A DNA stretch of 64,000 nt from Saprospiraceae bacterium (GTDB lineage Bacteria > Bacteroidota > Bacteroidia > Chitinophagales > Saprospiraceae), in the NCBI GenBank assembly GCA_020627535.1, contig JAHDGU010000002.1, positions 346,314 through 410,313 on the forward strand, given 5' to 3'. The notes beneath the pieces are model-generated. The model did no database searches. It worked only from the letters and a program-made list of their open reading frames with translations, and was not told the origin of the DNA. This document shows, piece after piece, positions 19,240 through 28,223 of the stretch. The position numbers and the translations under genes were made by a program. The stretch's first letter is position 1. Every line of letters starts with the position of its first letter.

Positions 19240-19823
19240 AACTGTGCTTCAGTCATATCATCTGCTTGCTGATATTGAGTATGTTGTCAATGCTGGGATG
19301 CGATGCCTTTGATGTCTTATCTGAGCGTCAAGTCATGAGCAGCGTGAGAGGCTCTTTGGAAATCAGCGTAGAGCTCAGCTCCAATCAAAGTCCCATCGTC
19401 CAGATTGACAGTACACATCATACCTTACCAGCCATAGAAGACATCCCTGGTAGCACCTATGCCTTATCAGTCTCAGACTGGCAAGTAAGGCTTGATGACG
19501 TCCAAGTGGCGCAAGACGTAGATAGCGTACGCTATGCCGTAATCATCAATGAACTACCCTTTGCAGAGCTTATCGTCGCGACGGCCGAGATGGATACTAC
19601 AACATATAGAATGTCAGATTTTCTCTTGTATCCAGAGCTTGATCATACCTTATATCGTTGGTACCTCAGTGATCTTGAGCTCTACATGCAAAGTACTGTC
19701 TCCAATCTGAGCACCAACTCCGACGTACGCCTCACGGCGACGCACTTCGCAAGCCTTTCGCTGAGCAGCACGAGCTGCGAGGAAGTACCCATCGGATCAG
19801 AACTCCCAAAATGCAATCAATAG
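19236..19823 (+). CDS. Predicted lipoprotein of unknown function
   Basis: 195 residues from a GTG start overlapping the previous stop. The N-terminus MKLCFSHIICLLILSMLSMLGC ends in a lipobox (SMLGC), so a lipidated cysteine near residue 22 is predicted. The rest is acidic, with no recognised domain, and ends in a cysteine-containing tail (SSTSCEEVPIGSELPKC). It follows the barrel protein with overlapping codons and is 4 bases before the FAH-family gene. It may be an accessory of the barrel (inference from coupling only). Confidence 0.6.
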   Translation: MKLCFSHIICLLILSMLSMLGCDAFDVLSERQVMSSVRGSLEISVELSSNQSPIVQIDSTHHTLPAIEDIPGSTYALSVSDWQVRLDDVQVAQDVDSVRYAVIINELPFAELIVATAEMDTTTYRMSDFLLYPELDHTLYRWYLSDLELYMQSTVSNLSTNSDVRLTATHFASLSLSSTSCEEVPIGSELPKCNQ

Positions 19824-19827
19824 CGCC

Positions 19828-20439
19828 ATGAAGATCATTTGTATCGGACGCAATTATCTCAAACACGTCCTCGAACTCGGCAACAAGGTGCCAAGTGAAC
19901 CGCTCATGTTCATGAAGCCCGCTAGCGCTCTGCTGGTCAACAACAAAGCATTTTACCATCCAGAGTTCTCCGATAACATCCACTACGAGGCAGAGATCGT
20001 CCTCAAAGTCTGTAAAAATGGTCGTCACGTGCAGCCAGAATTTGCAGCGAGCTACTATCAGGAGATTGCACTTGGTATCGACTTCACAGCGAGGGATCTC
20101 CAAGAACGATGCAAGGCCAAAGGACATCCTTGGGAAATTGCCAAGGGCTTTGACGGCTCAGCGCCTATCAGCAGATTTATTCCCTTGACCGACGAGATGA
20201 GGAGGGAGGGAATCGGATTCAGCTTACGCAAAAATGATGTCCTTGTTCAAGATGGTCATACCAGTGACTTGATCTTTGATTTCGACACCTTGATTTGTCA
20301 TATCAGCAAGTACTTCAAGCTCCAAGTGGGCGATATGATATACACTGGAACACCTGCAGGTGTCGGCCCGGTAGCCATAGGAGACATTCTCGTAGGCAGC
20401 ATCGAAGGTGAGGAGCTTTTGAGCTGTCATATTAAGTAA
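19828..20439 (+). CDS. Fumarylacetoacetate hydrolase (FAH) family protein
   Basis: 203 residues, the size of small single-domain FAH proteins (YcgM/FAHD1-like). Motifs are MKIICIGRNYLKHV at the start, EPLMFMKPASALL, the metal-ligand segment HYEAEIVLKV, LGIDFTARDLQ, AKGFDGSAPI and the end GDMIYTGTPAGVGPV. Members use Mg or Mn to cleave carbon-carbon bonds of acylpyruvates or decarboxylate oxaloacetate; the precise substrate cannot be told from sequence. It lies between a lipoprotein and metK in a same-strand run and is probably part of the same transcript. Confidence 0.9.
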   Translation: MKIICIGRNYLKHVLELGNKVPSEPLMFMKPASALLVNNKAFYHPEFSDNIHYEAEIVLKVCKNGRHVQPEFAASYYQEIALGIDFTARDLQERCKAKGHPWEIAKGFDGSAPISRFIPLTDEMRREGIGFSLRKNDVLVQDGHTSDLIFDFDTLICHISKYFKLQVGDMIYTGTPAGVGPVAIGDILVGSIEGEELLSCHIK

Positions 20440-20492
20440 GCTTATCATACCTTTATACGGCTGAATAGCAGCCTAATTTAATTGCCTAAACT

Positions 20493-21746
20493 ATGTCATA
20501 TTTATTCACCTCTGAGTCTGTCTCAGAAGGTCATCCTGATAAAGTATCTGATCAGATAAGTGATGCACTGCTAGATCACTTTCTAGCCTTTGATCCACAC
20601 TCCAAAGTTGCCTGTGAGACGCTCGTGACCACAGGCCAAGTCGTCCTTGCAGGAGAGGTCAAGTCCAAAACATATCTAGATCTACAAAAGATAGCCCGAG
20701 ACACCATAGAGCGGATCGGATACACAGACAGTGCACTCATGTTTGAAGCCAATAGCTGTGGCGTATTTTCGAGCATACATGAGCAGTCTGATGATATCAA
20801 TCGTGGCGTAGATCGTACTGCTCCTGAAGAACAAGGTGCCGGTGACCAGGGGATGATGTTTGGCTATGCCAGCAATGAGACGCCCAACTATATGCCACTG
20901 GCGCTCGACCTCTCACATAGGTTGCTGCAGAAATTGGCTGATCTACGTAGAGATGGAAGTGAGATGCCATATCTAAGACCAGACGCAAAGTCACAGGTGA
21001 CGATCGAGTACTCAGATCAGCACAAACCTGTGCGCATAGATAGCATCGTACTGAGTACACAGCATGATGACTTTGATGAGGAGAAAGCGATGCTCGCCAA
21101 GATCAAAGAAGATGTGATCAACATCCTCGTCCCAGCCGTCAAAGCAGAACTTCCAGAGAGCATCCAAGCTCTATTTGGAGATGATATTGTATACCATGTC
21201 AATCCTACTGGCAAGTTTGTCATCGGAGGCCCTCACGGCGACACAGGTCTTACTGGTCGCAAGATCATTGTAGATACATATGGTGGAAAAGGAGCTCATG
21301 GCGGAGGTGCATTTTCTGGCAAGGATCCAAGTAAAGTAGATAGATCGGCAGCATACGCTACACGCCATATTGCCAAAAATCTAGTGGCAGCTGGAGTCTG
21401 TGACGAAGTGCTGGTGCAAGTCAGCTATGCCATTGGAGTCGTGAAGCCAACCAACATCTACGTCAACACTTATGGGACTGCCAATGTCAATCAAAACGAT
21501 GGTGAAATTGCCCGCGCCGTGGAGCAACTCTTTGATATGACACCTTATGGAATCGAGACTCGTCTCAAGCTGCGCAACCCAATCTATGGCCCAACTGCCG
21601 CCTATGGTCATATGGGTCGTGAACATACCACAGTGACTCGCAGTTTTAAGGATGGATCGCAAAATGAGGTGACTATGGAGGTCGAGCTCTTCACTTGGGA
21701 AAAGCTCGACATGGTCGACAAGATCAAGTCGCACTTTAGCATCTAG
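20493..21746 (+). CDS. metK: S-adenosylmethionine synthase
   Basis: 417 residues. N-terminal [22 protein letters not shown] is the ATP/methionine-binding signature; [26 protein letters not shown] and the phosphate loop [19 protein letters not shown] are all present, as is [24 protein letters not shown]. The enzyme makes S-adenosylmethionine from methionine and ATP in the cytoplasm. Only 53 bases separate it from the FAH gene, leaving no room for a SAM riboswitch. It may feed the methyltransferase rlmB in this window, but that is general metabolism rather than a local system. Confidence 0.98.
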   Translation: MSYLFTSESVSEGHPDKVSDQISDALLDHFLAFDPHSKVACETLVTTGQVVLAGEVKSKTYLDLQKIARDTIERIGYTDSALMFEANSCGVFSSIHEQSDDINRGVDRTAPEEQGAGDQGMMFGYASNETPNYMPLALDLSHRLLQKLADLRRDGSEMPYLRPDAKSQVTIEYSDQHKPVRIDSIVLSTQHDDFDEEKAMLAKIKEDVINILVPAVKAELPESIQALFGDDIVYHVNPTGKFVIGGPHGDTGLTGRKIIVDTYGGKGAHGGGAFSGKDPSKVDRSAAYATRHIAKNLVAAGVCDEVLVQVSYAIGVVKPTNIYVNTYGTANVNQNDGEIARAVEQLFDMTPYGIETRLKLRNPIYGPTAAYGHMGREHTTVTRSFKDGSQNEVTMEVELFTWEKLDMVDKIKSHFSI

Positions 21747-21785
21747 AGACAAGTATTTGCCAACTTACATATAGCCAGACCTACC

Positions 21786-24650
21786 GTGATCAAAAACTTT
21801 CAGCGTCGTCATATCGGGCCTTCACAGGAGGAGCTCAATGATATGCTTAGTGCCATCGGTGTATCAGATCTAGATCAGCTGATCAAAGAGACTGTTCCGG
21901 CCAATATCTACAAGACTCATCTAGAGGGCATACCGGCCGAAATGAGTGAGCATGACTACCTCGCACATATCAGAGAGCTTGCAGATAAGAATCAGGTCTT
22001 CAGATCGTATATCGGTCAAGGCTATTATCGAGCGATCACACCGTCGCCGATTTTGAGAAATATCTTTCACAATCCCGGCTGGTACACGCAGTATACGCCT
22101 TATCAAGCGGAGATTGCACAAGGTAGACTTGAAGCTCTCCTCAATTTCCAGACGATTGTCAGTGATCTCACAGGCATGGAAATCGCCAATGCATCATTGC
22201 TCGATGAGGGGACTGCAGCGGCAGAGGCTATGGTGATGTTCTACAACATCCGCAACAAGCGCGTCAAAGGTGATCCGGTCAATAAGTTCCTCGTCGATCG
22301 TCATACTCATCAACATGTCATCGATGTGCTTAAGACACGAAGTCGCACGTTAGGCATAGAGCTGATCATCGATGATTACAGTTCATGGCAGCTTGATCAA
22401 AGCGTATTCGGCATGCTTCTTCAATATCCAAATGCACTTGGTCATATCGAAGATTATACTTCGCTTTTGGCGGAAGCCCAAAAACACCAGATCCTAGCTT
22501 GCATCGATGCAGATATCATGGCCCTCACTCTCATCAAAGAGCCAGCAGCCATGGGAGCAGATGCCGTAATCGGTAATACGCAGCGTCTCGGGATACCGAT
22601 GGGATTCGGTGGCCCTCACGCCGCTTACTTTGCTACACATGAAAAGTATAAGCGCAGTCTTCCAGGTCGCATCATCGGTGTATCAGTAGACCGTCATGGA
22701 AATCGAGCACTGAGAATGGCTCTACAGACAAGAGAGCAACACATCAAGCGCGAAAAAGCTACTTCCAACATATGCACAGCACAGGCACTTCTCGCCATCA
22801 TGGCTGGGATGTACGGTGTCTATCACGGGCCCGATGGGCTACGTGCGATCTCACAAGAGATCCATGATAGGACTCAGCAACTCTACAATCAGCTGAAAAG
22901 TGCAGGAATTGCCACGACTTCAATCAGTTACTTTGATACGATTACTTTGCCTCTAGATGCTCAGCAAATCGCTGCCATCAAGTCGCGCACTGAAGATGCT
23001 GGAATCAATCTTTACTATCGCGCCGATAGTGTATCCATCAGCTTGGACGAGTCTACTACTGAGGAGGACGTAGCACAGCTTACGTCACTGATCTGCGGAG
23101 CTTTGAATCTACGTACGAATGGCCGGGTGGCTGAGGAGAGCGGGATTCCGGCTTTCGCCAAAAGGAATAGTAGCTACATGACAAATCCTGTCTTCCACAA
23201 GCACCAATCAGAGACAGCACTGATGAGATATATCAAGTCGCTAGAGAACAAGGATCTTAGCCTGGTGCACAGCATGATAGCTTTGGGTAGTTGTACCATG
23301 AAGCTCAATGCGGCATCAGAGCTCATCCCTGTCACATGGTCACAATGGGGTGATATCCATCCATTTGCACCATCGAGTCAGGTACAAGGCTACAAAGAGA
23401 TGCTCACGGCACTGGAGGCATATCTTGCTGAGATCACCGGATTTACAGCCTGCTCGCTTCAGCCAAATAGTGGTGCACAAGGTGAGTTTTCTGGCCTACT
23501 CGCTATCAGGGCCTATCACGATCATCGTGGTGATCAACATCGAAATATTGCCCTCATTCCATCATCGGCTCATGGGACCAATCCTGCATCAGCCGTCATG
23601 GCAGGTATGAAGGTAGTCGTAGTAAAATGTGATGAGGAAGGCAACATTGATGTAGAAGACCTCAAGACAAAATGCGAAGAGCATAATGATAATCTGGCTG
23701 CCCTAATGATTACCTATCCATCTACGCATGGCGTCTTTGAGGAGGCCATCATGGATATATGTCAGATGATCCATGATCACGGAGGCATGGTCTACATGGA
23801 TGGAGCCAATATGAATGCGCAAGTCGGACTGACTTCGCCAGGTGTCATCGGAGCGGATGTCTGCCATCTCAATCTCCACAAGACATTTAGCATACCGCAT
23901 GGTGGTGGCGGACCCGGTATGGGACCCATCTGCGTCAATGATCATCTCAAGCCCTTCTTGCCAAATCACACTGAAATCAGCCTGGGCCATGAACATGGCA
24001 CTACAGCGGTTTCCTCAGCACCTTGGGGCAGCGCGAGTATACTGCTCATATCCTACGCGTATATCCGTATGCTCGGACAGCAAGGCATCAAAGCCGCTAC
24101 CGAATACGCGATTTTGAATGCCAACTACATCAAGACGAAACTGGATGGCCACTACGACGTGCTCTATACAGGAAACAATGGCAGAGTAGCTCACGAACTC
24201 ATCATCGACCTCAGAATGTTCAAGGATGTTCCTGTGAGTGCTGAAGATGTAGCCAAACGACTGATAGACTACGGATTTCACTCTCCGACCTTGTCCTTCC
24301 CTGTAGCGGGCACTATCATGATTGAGCCCACAGAAAGCGAAAATCAAGAAGAACTCGACAGATTTTGCGATGCGATGATTGCTATCCGACAAGAGATTGA
24401 CGAAATTGCCAGAGGAGAGGCACAATTGGAGGACAACGTCCTAGCCAATGCGCCTCATACAGTAGAAGAGCTTACGGCTGACGAATGGCAGCATAGCTAT
24501 TCGAGACAAAAGGCAGCCTATCCTATTGAATACTTAAGAGAAGGAAAGAAATTCTGGCCTGCTGTGGCACGTGTAGACAATGCCTATGGAGATCGGAACC
24601 TCATCTGCACTTGCCCAAGTATCGAGAGCTACCAGGAAGTGGTGGAGTAG
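21786..24650 (+). CDS. gcvP: Glycine dehydrogenase (aminomethyl-transferring), P protein
   Basis: 954 residues, the fused single-chain form, from a GTG start giving MIKNFQRRHIGPSQEEL, the usual N-terminus. It is the PLP-dependent decarboxylase of the glycine cleavage system, which passes the aminomethyl group to the lipoyl H protein. The PLP lysine is K699 in HLNLHKTFSIPHGGGGPGMGP. Other landmarks are LDEGTAAAEAM, LGSCTMKLNAASE, LQPNSGAQGE and SSAHGTNPASAVMAGM. The gcvT and gcvH genes are not in the window. The 39 bases upstream contain no glycine riboswitch. It ends at TAG 24648-24650, and the same reading frame continues directly into a regulator relic. It contains two mini-hairpin copies. 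Confidence 0.97.
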   Translation: MIKNFQRRHIGPSQEELNDMLSAIGVSDLDQLIKETVPANIYKTHLEGIPAEMSEHDYLAHIRELADKNQVFRSYIGQGYYRAITPSPILRNIFHNPGWYTQYTPYQAEIAQGRLEALLNFQTIVSDLTGMEIANASLLDEGTAAAEAMVMFYNIRNKRVKGDPVNKFLVDRHTHQHVIDVLKTRSRTLGIELIIDDYSSWQLDQSVFGMLLQYPNALGHIEDYTSLLAEAQKHQILACIDADIMALTLIKEPAAMGADAVIGNTQRLGIPMGFGGPHAAYFATHEKYKRSLPGRIIGVSVDRHGNRALRMALQTREQHIKREKATSNICTAQALLAIMAGMYGVYHGPDGLRAISQEIHDRTQQLYNQLKSAGIATTSISYFDTITLPLDAQQIAAIKSRTEDAGINLYYRADSVSISLDESTTEEDVAQLTSLICGALNLRTNGRVAEESGIPAFAKRNSSYMTNPVFHKHQSETALMRYIKSLENKDLSLVHSMIALGSCTMKLNAASELIPVTWSQWGDIHPFAPSSQVQGYKEMLTALEAYLAEITGFTACSLQPNSGAQGEFSGLLAIRAYHDHRGDQHRNIALIPSSAHGTNPASAVMAGMKVVVVKCDEEGNIDVEDLKTKCEEHNDNLAALMITYPSTHGVFEEAIMDICQMIHDHGGMVYMDGANMNAQVGLTSPGVIGADVCHLNLHKTFSIPHGGGGPGMGPICVNDHLKPFLPNHTEISLGHEHGTTAVSSAPWGSASILLISYAYIRMLGQQGIKAATEYAILNANYIKTKLDGHYDVLYTGNNGRVAHELIIDLRMFKDVPVSAEDVAKRLIDYGFHSPTLSFPVAGTIMIEPTESENQEELDRFCDAMIAIRQEIDEIARGEAQLEDNVLANAPHTVEELTADEWQHSYSRQKAAYPIEYLREGKKFWPAVARVDNAYGDRNLICTCPSIESYQEVVE
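22465..22478 (+). repeat. GRAA mini-hairpin copy 6
   Basis: TTTTGGCGGAAGCC; arms GGC/GCC, GGAA loop. It is in the sense strand of gcvP, read as LLAEA. Confidence 0.65.
23150..23163 (-). repeat. GRAA mini-hairpin copy 7
   Basis: Minus strand TTTTGGCGAAAGCC; arms GGC/GCC, GAAA loop. It is antisense to gcvP, read there as AFAK. Confidence 0.7.
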
Positions 24651-24830
24651 GCAGCTTCGGAAGTTATTGGGCTACAACTCAAGAAATTGGAAGAGCATGG
24701 CATCGTCAGTCGAGAGGTCTTACACGAAAAGCCACCACTCAAAGTGTACTATGAGTTGACGGAACTGGGTAGGACACTGACCCCTATCGTGGAGTCGATA
24801 GCTGAGTGGGGAGATCAAGTATCTTCATAG
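24651..24830 (+). pseudogene. Relic of an HxlR family transcriptional regulator (C-terminal part)
   Basis: Sixty codons beginning directly after the gcvP TAG and in the same frame translate to a protein with LQLKKLEEHGIVSREV, then PPLKVYYELTELGRTLTP and IAEWG before TAG. This is the recognition-helix and wing part plus the C-terminal helix of HxlR-type winged-helix regulators. The N-terminal half (start, cysteine, first helices) is missing and no start codon is usable, so it is a decayed or truncated gene. HxlR proteins often lie near redox or NO-related enzymes; here a truncated hemoglobin gene follows on the other strand, so the intact gene may once have regulated it (inference). Readthrough of the gcvP amber codon would fuse it to the P protein. 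Confidence 0.8.
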
Positions 24831-24845
24831 CAGATCGAACAAGGA

Positions 24846-25247
24846 TCAGGACAATGGACGCCGCCTAGGATGGTCTCTGAGATGCTCAAGTTTGGACTCA
24901 AAAAGCAATCTCATCATATGCGCTCGTCTTATAAGCTCATCGCTGTGAGATCCATTAAACTTACTTCGGATAATCTCCTTCCATAAATGTTCCCAGCGAT
25001 CAAAATGCTCAGAATCAACAGGCAAAGACGCATGAGCAGCAAATGGTTGTCCTCTGTAGTCACCTGCGCCATGAAGTATAGTGGACCAGAAAGCCTTCAT
25101 TTTCGCCAAGTGTTTTGGCCACTCATCCTCCGCAATCTTGCTCGCAAAGATTGGCCCGATCAAACTGTCTTCTCGCACTCTTTGGTAAAAGTTATCAACC
25201 AACCAGGAAATATCTTGCTCAGACCTGATATCATTTTTTTCTACCAC
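24846..25247 (-). CDS. Group III truncated hemoglobin
   Basis: About 133 residues. The family is clear from PIFASKIAEDEWPKHLAKM, FWSTILHGAGDYRG and the proximal histidine segment QPFAAHASLPV, followed by HFDRWEHLW. The NFYQRV tyrosine is the usual distal (B10) residue. Group III hemoglobins bind O2 or NO and probably act in oxygen or nitrosative-stress chemistry in the cytoplasm. The start is uncertain: GTG 25247 has AAGGAAG six bases upstream and is chosen; TTG 25253 overlaps the upstream stop (TTGA) but has that sequence directly abutting. It is downstream of and coupled to the acetyltransferase gene, and convergent with the HxlR relic. Confidence 0.9.
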   Translation of the reverse strand: MVEKNDIRSEQDISWLVDNFYQRVREDSLIGPIFASKIAEDEWPKHLAKMKAFWSTILHGAGDYRGQPFAAHASLPVDSEHFDRWEHLWKEIIRSKFNGSHSDELIRRAHMMRLLFESKLEHLRDHPRRRPLS

Positions 25248-25249
25248 GT

Positions 25250-25792
25250 TCAACTTCCTTTTCTTTCTGACATATAAAGTACACAGTCCTTAAATTCCGG
25301 CTCATTCACGAGCTTCGGATGCTCAAAGTTTTTGACGAAAGTCATTCCTAACTTCTCCATCACCCGTATCGATGGTGCATTCTGTACAACTGCCATGGAG
25401 AGAATCTTCTCCAAGCCTTTTTGCCGAAAGGCATAGTCAAGACATGCTCGAGCTCCCTCAGTCGCCAATCCTCTGCCCCAAGTATCTACTCTGAGTCGCC
25501 ATCCAATGTCATAAGCAGGCAGGAAATCAGCCTCCCAGTCTTGATAGCATACACCGATGAAACCGATGACTTCTCCAGTAGCCAGTAGTACTGCTGGGAA
25601 ATAACAAAGACCATGCTCTTCGTACTGAGTGATCATGCGCTTGACAAATCCTTCAGTGACTTCCCTGGACTGTGTGGATGGAAAATACTCCATCACTTGG
25701 GGATCTGCACTTACCACTGCCATGGCAGCCACATCATCCATAGTCCAAGGACGAAATCCCAATCTATCCGAACTGAAAATAAAGTCACTCAT
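25250..25792 (-). CDS. GNAT family N-acetyltransferase (RimJ/RimL type)
   Basis: 180 residues. It starts MSDFIFSSDRLGFRPWTMDDV, typical of the RimJ/RimL-like group that acetylates amino groups of proteins or small amines. The acetyl-CoA binding motif is seen as DIGWRLRVDTWGRGLATEGARA, followed by LEKILSMAVVQNAPSIRVMEKLGM, where the N-x-x-S-x-x-x-x-x-K-x-G pattern is usual. The substrate cannot be predicted. Its stop overlaps the beginning of the hemoglobin gene, so the two are co-translated. Confidence 0.9.
   Translation of the reverse strand: MSDFIFSSDRLGFRPWTMDDVAAMAVVSADPQVMEYFPSTQSREVTEGFVKRMITQYEEHGLCYFPAVLLATGEVIGFIGVCYQDWEADFLPAYDIGWRLRVDTWGRGLATEGARACLDYAFRQKGLEKILSMAVVQNAPSIRVMEKLGMTFVKNFEHPKLVNEPEFKDCVLYMSERKGS
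25418..25433 (+). repeat. GRAA mini-hairpin copy 8
   Basis: TTTTTGCCGAAAGGCA; arms TGCC/GGCA, GAAA loop. It is antisense to the acetyltransferase gene. Confidence 0.7.
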
Positions 25793-25875
25793 CTAAGCGA
25801 GACACCATGATGCAAGTGCAAATATCACATGTAGTTCCCAAGCGACACTTGGACTTCCTTTAGTACTGCCTAAGT

Positions 25876-27417
25876 CTACCTACGCTTGGGCTTGCGTTTT
25901 TTGCGCTTAAAGTCTCTCTTGGGTCCATCATCATCACCGTAGCGTTTCTTTCCGCCATAGCTCTTCTTTCCTTTTCCTGAGGAAGATCGCGATTTGCCGC
26001 TATAGCCACCAGACTTGTGACCGCCTGATTTGTGCCCTCTTGACTTTTTGTATCCGCCGGACTTGCGGCGATTATTTCGATCCGACTTTGTGGATCCTTG
26101 ATCATTGAGATCACCGCCCTCGTCTAGCTGCAACCCCGCTAGCTCTCGCTGGAGTAGCTTGTCGATCAGCTCTTCTTTGCTCATATCAGACAAAATCTCC
26201 TGTACAGTTTGGCTGATACGCGGATCTAGCTCCTCTTGACTCGACTCTTGCTGTAGCTCATGTGCCCACTTTTCCAATCGAAGGCGCGCGATACGTTTGG
26301 TCCCGGGTACATCAATCTTTTCAAACTTGATCTTGAGCGCATTCTCGAGCTTACGGATACGATAGTGCTCCTTGGCCGAGAGTAATGCAATGCTGATACC
26401 GCTCTTGCCTGCTCTGGCAGTCCTTCCACTGCGGTGTGTATAGTAGGCCTGATCATCTGGTAGTGCAAAGTGGATCACGTGGCTGAGATCATTGACATCG
26501 ATTCCTCGAGCTGCTACATCCGTAGCCACCAAGATCTCTAGGCTGTGATCCTTAAATCTTCTCATCACGCGATCACGATGTGCTTGAGAGAGGTCACCGT
26601 GTATGGCCTCGACCATATAACCTTTCTGCTGGAGTCTCTCGGCAAGATTTTGCGTATCCATCCGAGTACGGCAAAAGATAATGCCCCGCATATCACCATG
26701 TACATCGAGGAGGCGCATGAGAGCTTCTGTCTTGTCTCTAGGTCTGACCAGCGCAAACTGGTGCTCTATATTCTGATTGACCTGCTGCTTGCTATTGATC
26801 TTGACGTGGATCGGGCGATCCATGTACTCCTTGACGATATGCTTGATCTCTGCTGGCATCGTTGCACTGAAAAGCCAGGTCATCTTCTCCTCTGGCGTGT
26901 ACTGTAGGATCTGATCAATTTCTTCTTTGAAGCCCATATTGAGCATTTCGTCAGCCTCGTCCAGGACAAGCGCACTGATTTGCTCTAGGTCGATTTTCTT
27001 CCGATTGATCAGGTCAATAAGTCTTCCAGGCGTGGCGACGATGACATGCTGTGTATTCTTCAGTGCTCGGATCTGGGCGTGGATTGGAGCTCCACCATAC
27101 ACTGATAGGATTTCGATCTTGGGTAGATATTTACTATACAGTTGGAGTTGCTCAGTGATCTGGCGACAGAGCTCTCTGGTGGGCGACAGCACCAAGACCT
27201 GTGTTGCTGGAAACTCAGTATCTACACGCTCGATGATCGGCAGACCGAAGGCCGCTGTCTTGCCCGTGCCTGTCTGAGCTAAGCCCATCATATCCCTATC
27301 ATCCGTGAGGAGATACGGGATCGCCTCCTTCTGAATGTCTGTAGGTTCCTTGAAGCCAAGCTCTTCCAAGGCTCGGAGGACCTCCTCCGAGAGACCAAGT
27401 GTTCTGAATTGTTCCAA
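25876..27417 (-). CDS. DEAD-box ATP-dependent RNA helicase (DeaD/CsdA-like)
   Basis: 513 residues from a TTG start (no ATG or GTG is available between it and the promoter). Helicase motifs in order are the Q motif region TDIQKEAIPYLL, AQTGTGKTAAF, PTRELCRQI, ATPGRLIDL, LDEADEML, FSATMP, DVAARGIDV and HRSGRTARAG. After the two RecA folds come a helical extension and a basic Gly/Lys/Ser tail with near-repeats of HKSGG (residues about 445-513), a disordered RNA-binding tail. Such helicases unwind structured RNA in ribosome assembly, mRNA decay and cold adaptation. A second, RhlE-like helicase lies at 50622. A TACCTTTG box lies about 27 bases upstream of the start. Confidence 0.95.
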   Translation of the reverse strand: MEQFRTLGLSEEVLRALEELGFKEPTDIQKEAIPYLLTDDRDMMGLAQTGTGKTAAFGLPIIERVDTEFPATQVLVLSPTRELCRQITEQLQLYSKYLPKIEILSVYGGAPIHAQIRALKNTQHVIVATPGRLIDLINRKKIDLEQISALVLDEADEMLNMGFKEEIDQILQYTPEEKMTWLFSATMPAEIKHIVKEYMDRPIHVKINSKQQVNQNIEHQFALVRPRDKTEALMRLLDVHGDMRGIIFCRTRMDTQNLAERLQQKGYMVEAIHGDLSQAHRDRVMRRFKDHSLEILVATDVAARGIDVNDLSHVIHFALPDDQAYYTHRSGRTARAGKSGISIALLSAKEHYRIRKLENALKIKFEKIDVPGTKRIARLRLEKWAHELQQESSQEELDPRISQTVQEILSDMSKEELIDKLLQRELAGLQLDEGGDLNDQGSTKSDRNNRRKSGGYKKSRGHKSGGHKSGGYSGKSRSSSGKGKKSYGGKKRYGDDDGPKRDFKRKKRKPKRR

Positions 27418-27443
27418 TCTGTGAAAATCTAGTAAAGAAAGCG

Positions 27444-27451
27444 CAAAGGTA
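27444..27451 (-). promoter_or_regulatory. -7 box of the DEAD-box helicase promoter (TACCTTTG)
   Basis: The minus strand reads TACCTTTG, a full match to TAnnTTTG, leaving a leader of about 20 bases before the TTG start at 27417. It is identical to the box before the other DEAD-box gene. No good -33 TTG was found. Confidence 0.5.
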
Positions 27452-27470
27452 GGTGTCTATTGCTCCACCA

Positions 27471-28223
27471 CTACTCTATGCGATAATCACCATATGTGTA
27501 GCTCGCGCGGAGATAGTCCTTGGCACCGAGACTGTCGAGCCGATAGCTTTCCCGCTTACCGTACATCTTGAATCCTTCGATGTCGATAAAGTCGATGTTG
27601 TCCACTATGTTGGCATGATCACTGCTCTGCACCCAGTTGGCCCGTACTAGCCAGTCATGCTGATCAATGTAAAACTTCCAGACGTCACTGGTCGTGTGAT
27701 TGCTGTTATCATCACTGTCGTAGCTAGCTTGTACGACGTGACATGCATATCCTGTATCTAGGGTGTCTAGGCCTTGGTACTCGAGTGAGACACCAGGATC
27801 TCTCAGTTTGAAAGGGAGACCGATGACATACAGTGAAGTTTGGACAGCCTTGTGAATGGCCTCTTGAGAGACATCAGCTGCCTCTCCATTGATAAAACGT
27901 GAGTATTCTCCAGATACTTGGAGATTTACCACTGTGTCTTCTCCTTGAAGAGATTCGATCTTGATGAGTCCAGCGTCATAGATGTACTCATGATCTTGGG
28001 CAAAGCTCTTTTCGACTGACCCATCTGCCAGCATCAAATCAAAACTCTTGCTGTAGATCAATTCTTGGATGTCATGCCATGCTTGTAGTCCGCCATGTGC
28101 GGCGATGCAGTTGTCTATGACCTGATCGAGGGTAGAGTACTCTACCACTTTTTTCTTTTTGTCTTGACAAGCAAGCAGCAGTATGACCGCATAGAGTGCT
28201 ACGATGAAAGTGGGCTTATTCAA
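27471..28223 (-). CDS. DUF6503-like lipoprotein
   Basis: 250 residues from a TTG start at 28223 that overlaps the preceding stop as TTGA; this start is needed for the signal peptide MNKPTFIVALYAVILLLAC, whose lipobox gives a lipidated cysteine near residue 19. The mature part begins QVIDNCIAAHGGLQAW, a segment common to Bacteroidota proteins that bind apolar or unknown ligands (DUF6503 group), and continues as an incomplete barrel of long strands (FDLMLADGSVEKSF, DVWKFYIDQHDWLVRAN). Function unknown. It is coupled to the broken T9SS cargo gene, so loss of full translation upstream may lower its expression (inference). Confidence 0.7.
   Translation of the reverse strand: MNKPTFIVALYAVILLLACQDKKKKVVEYSTLDQVIDNCIAAHGGLQAWHDIQELIYSKSFDLMLADGSVEKSFAQDHEYIYDAGLIKIESLQGEDTVVNLQVSGEYSRFINGEAADVSQEAIHKAVQTSLYVIGLPFKLRDPGVSLEYQGLDTLDTGYACHVVQASYDSDDNSNHTTSDVWKFYIDQHDWLVRANWVQSSDHANIVDNIDFIDIEGFKMYGKRESYRLDSLGAKDYLRASYTYGDYRIE

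Noticed and set aside
20440-20492. SAM riboswitch before metK
   Set aside because: Only 53 bases lie between the FAH gene and metK; no paired structure of riboswitch size fits.
21747-21785. Glycine riboswitch before gcvP
   Set aside because: Only 39 bases are available; no tandem aptamer-like structure.
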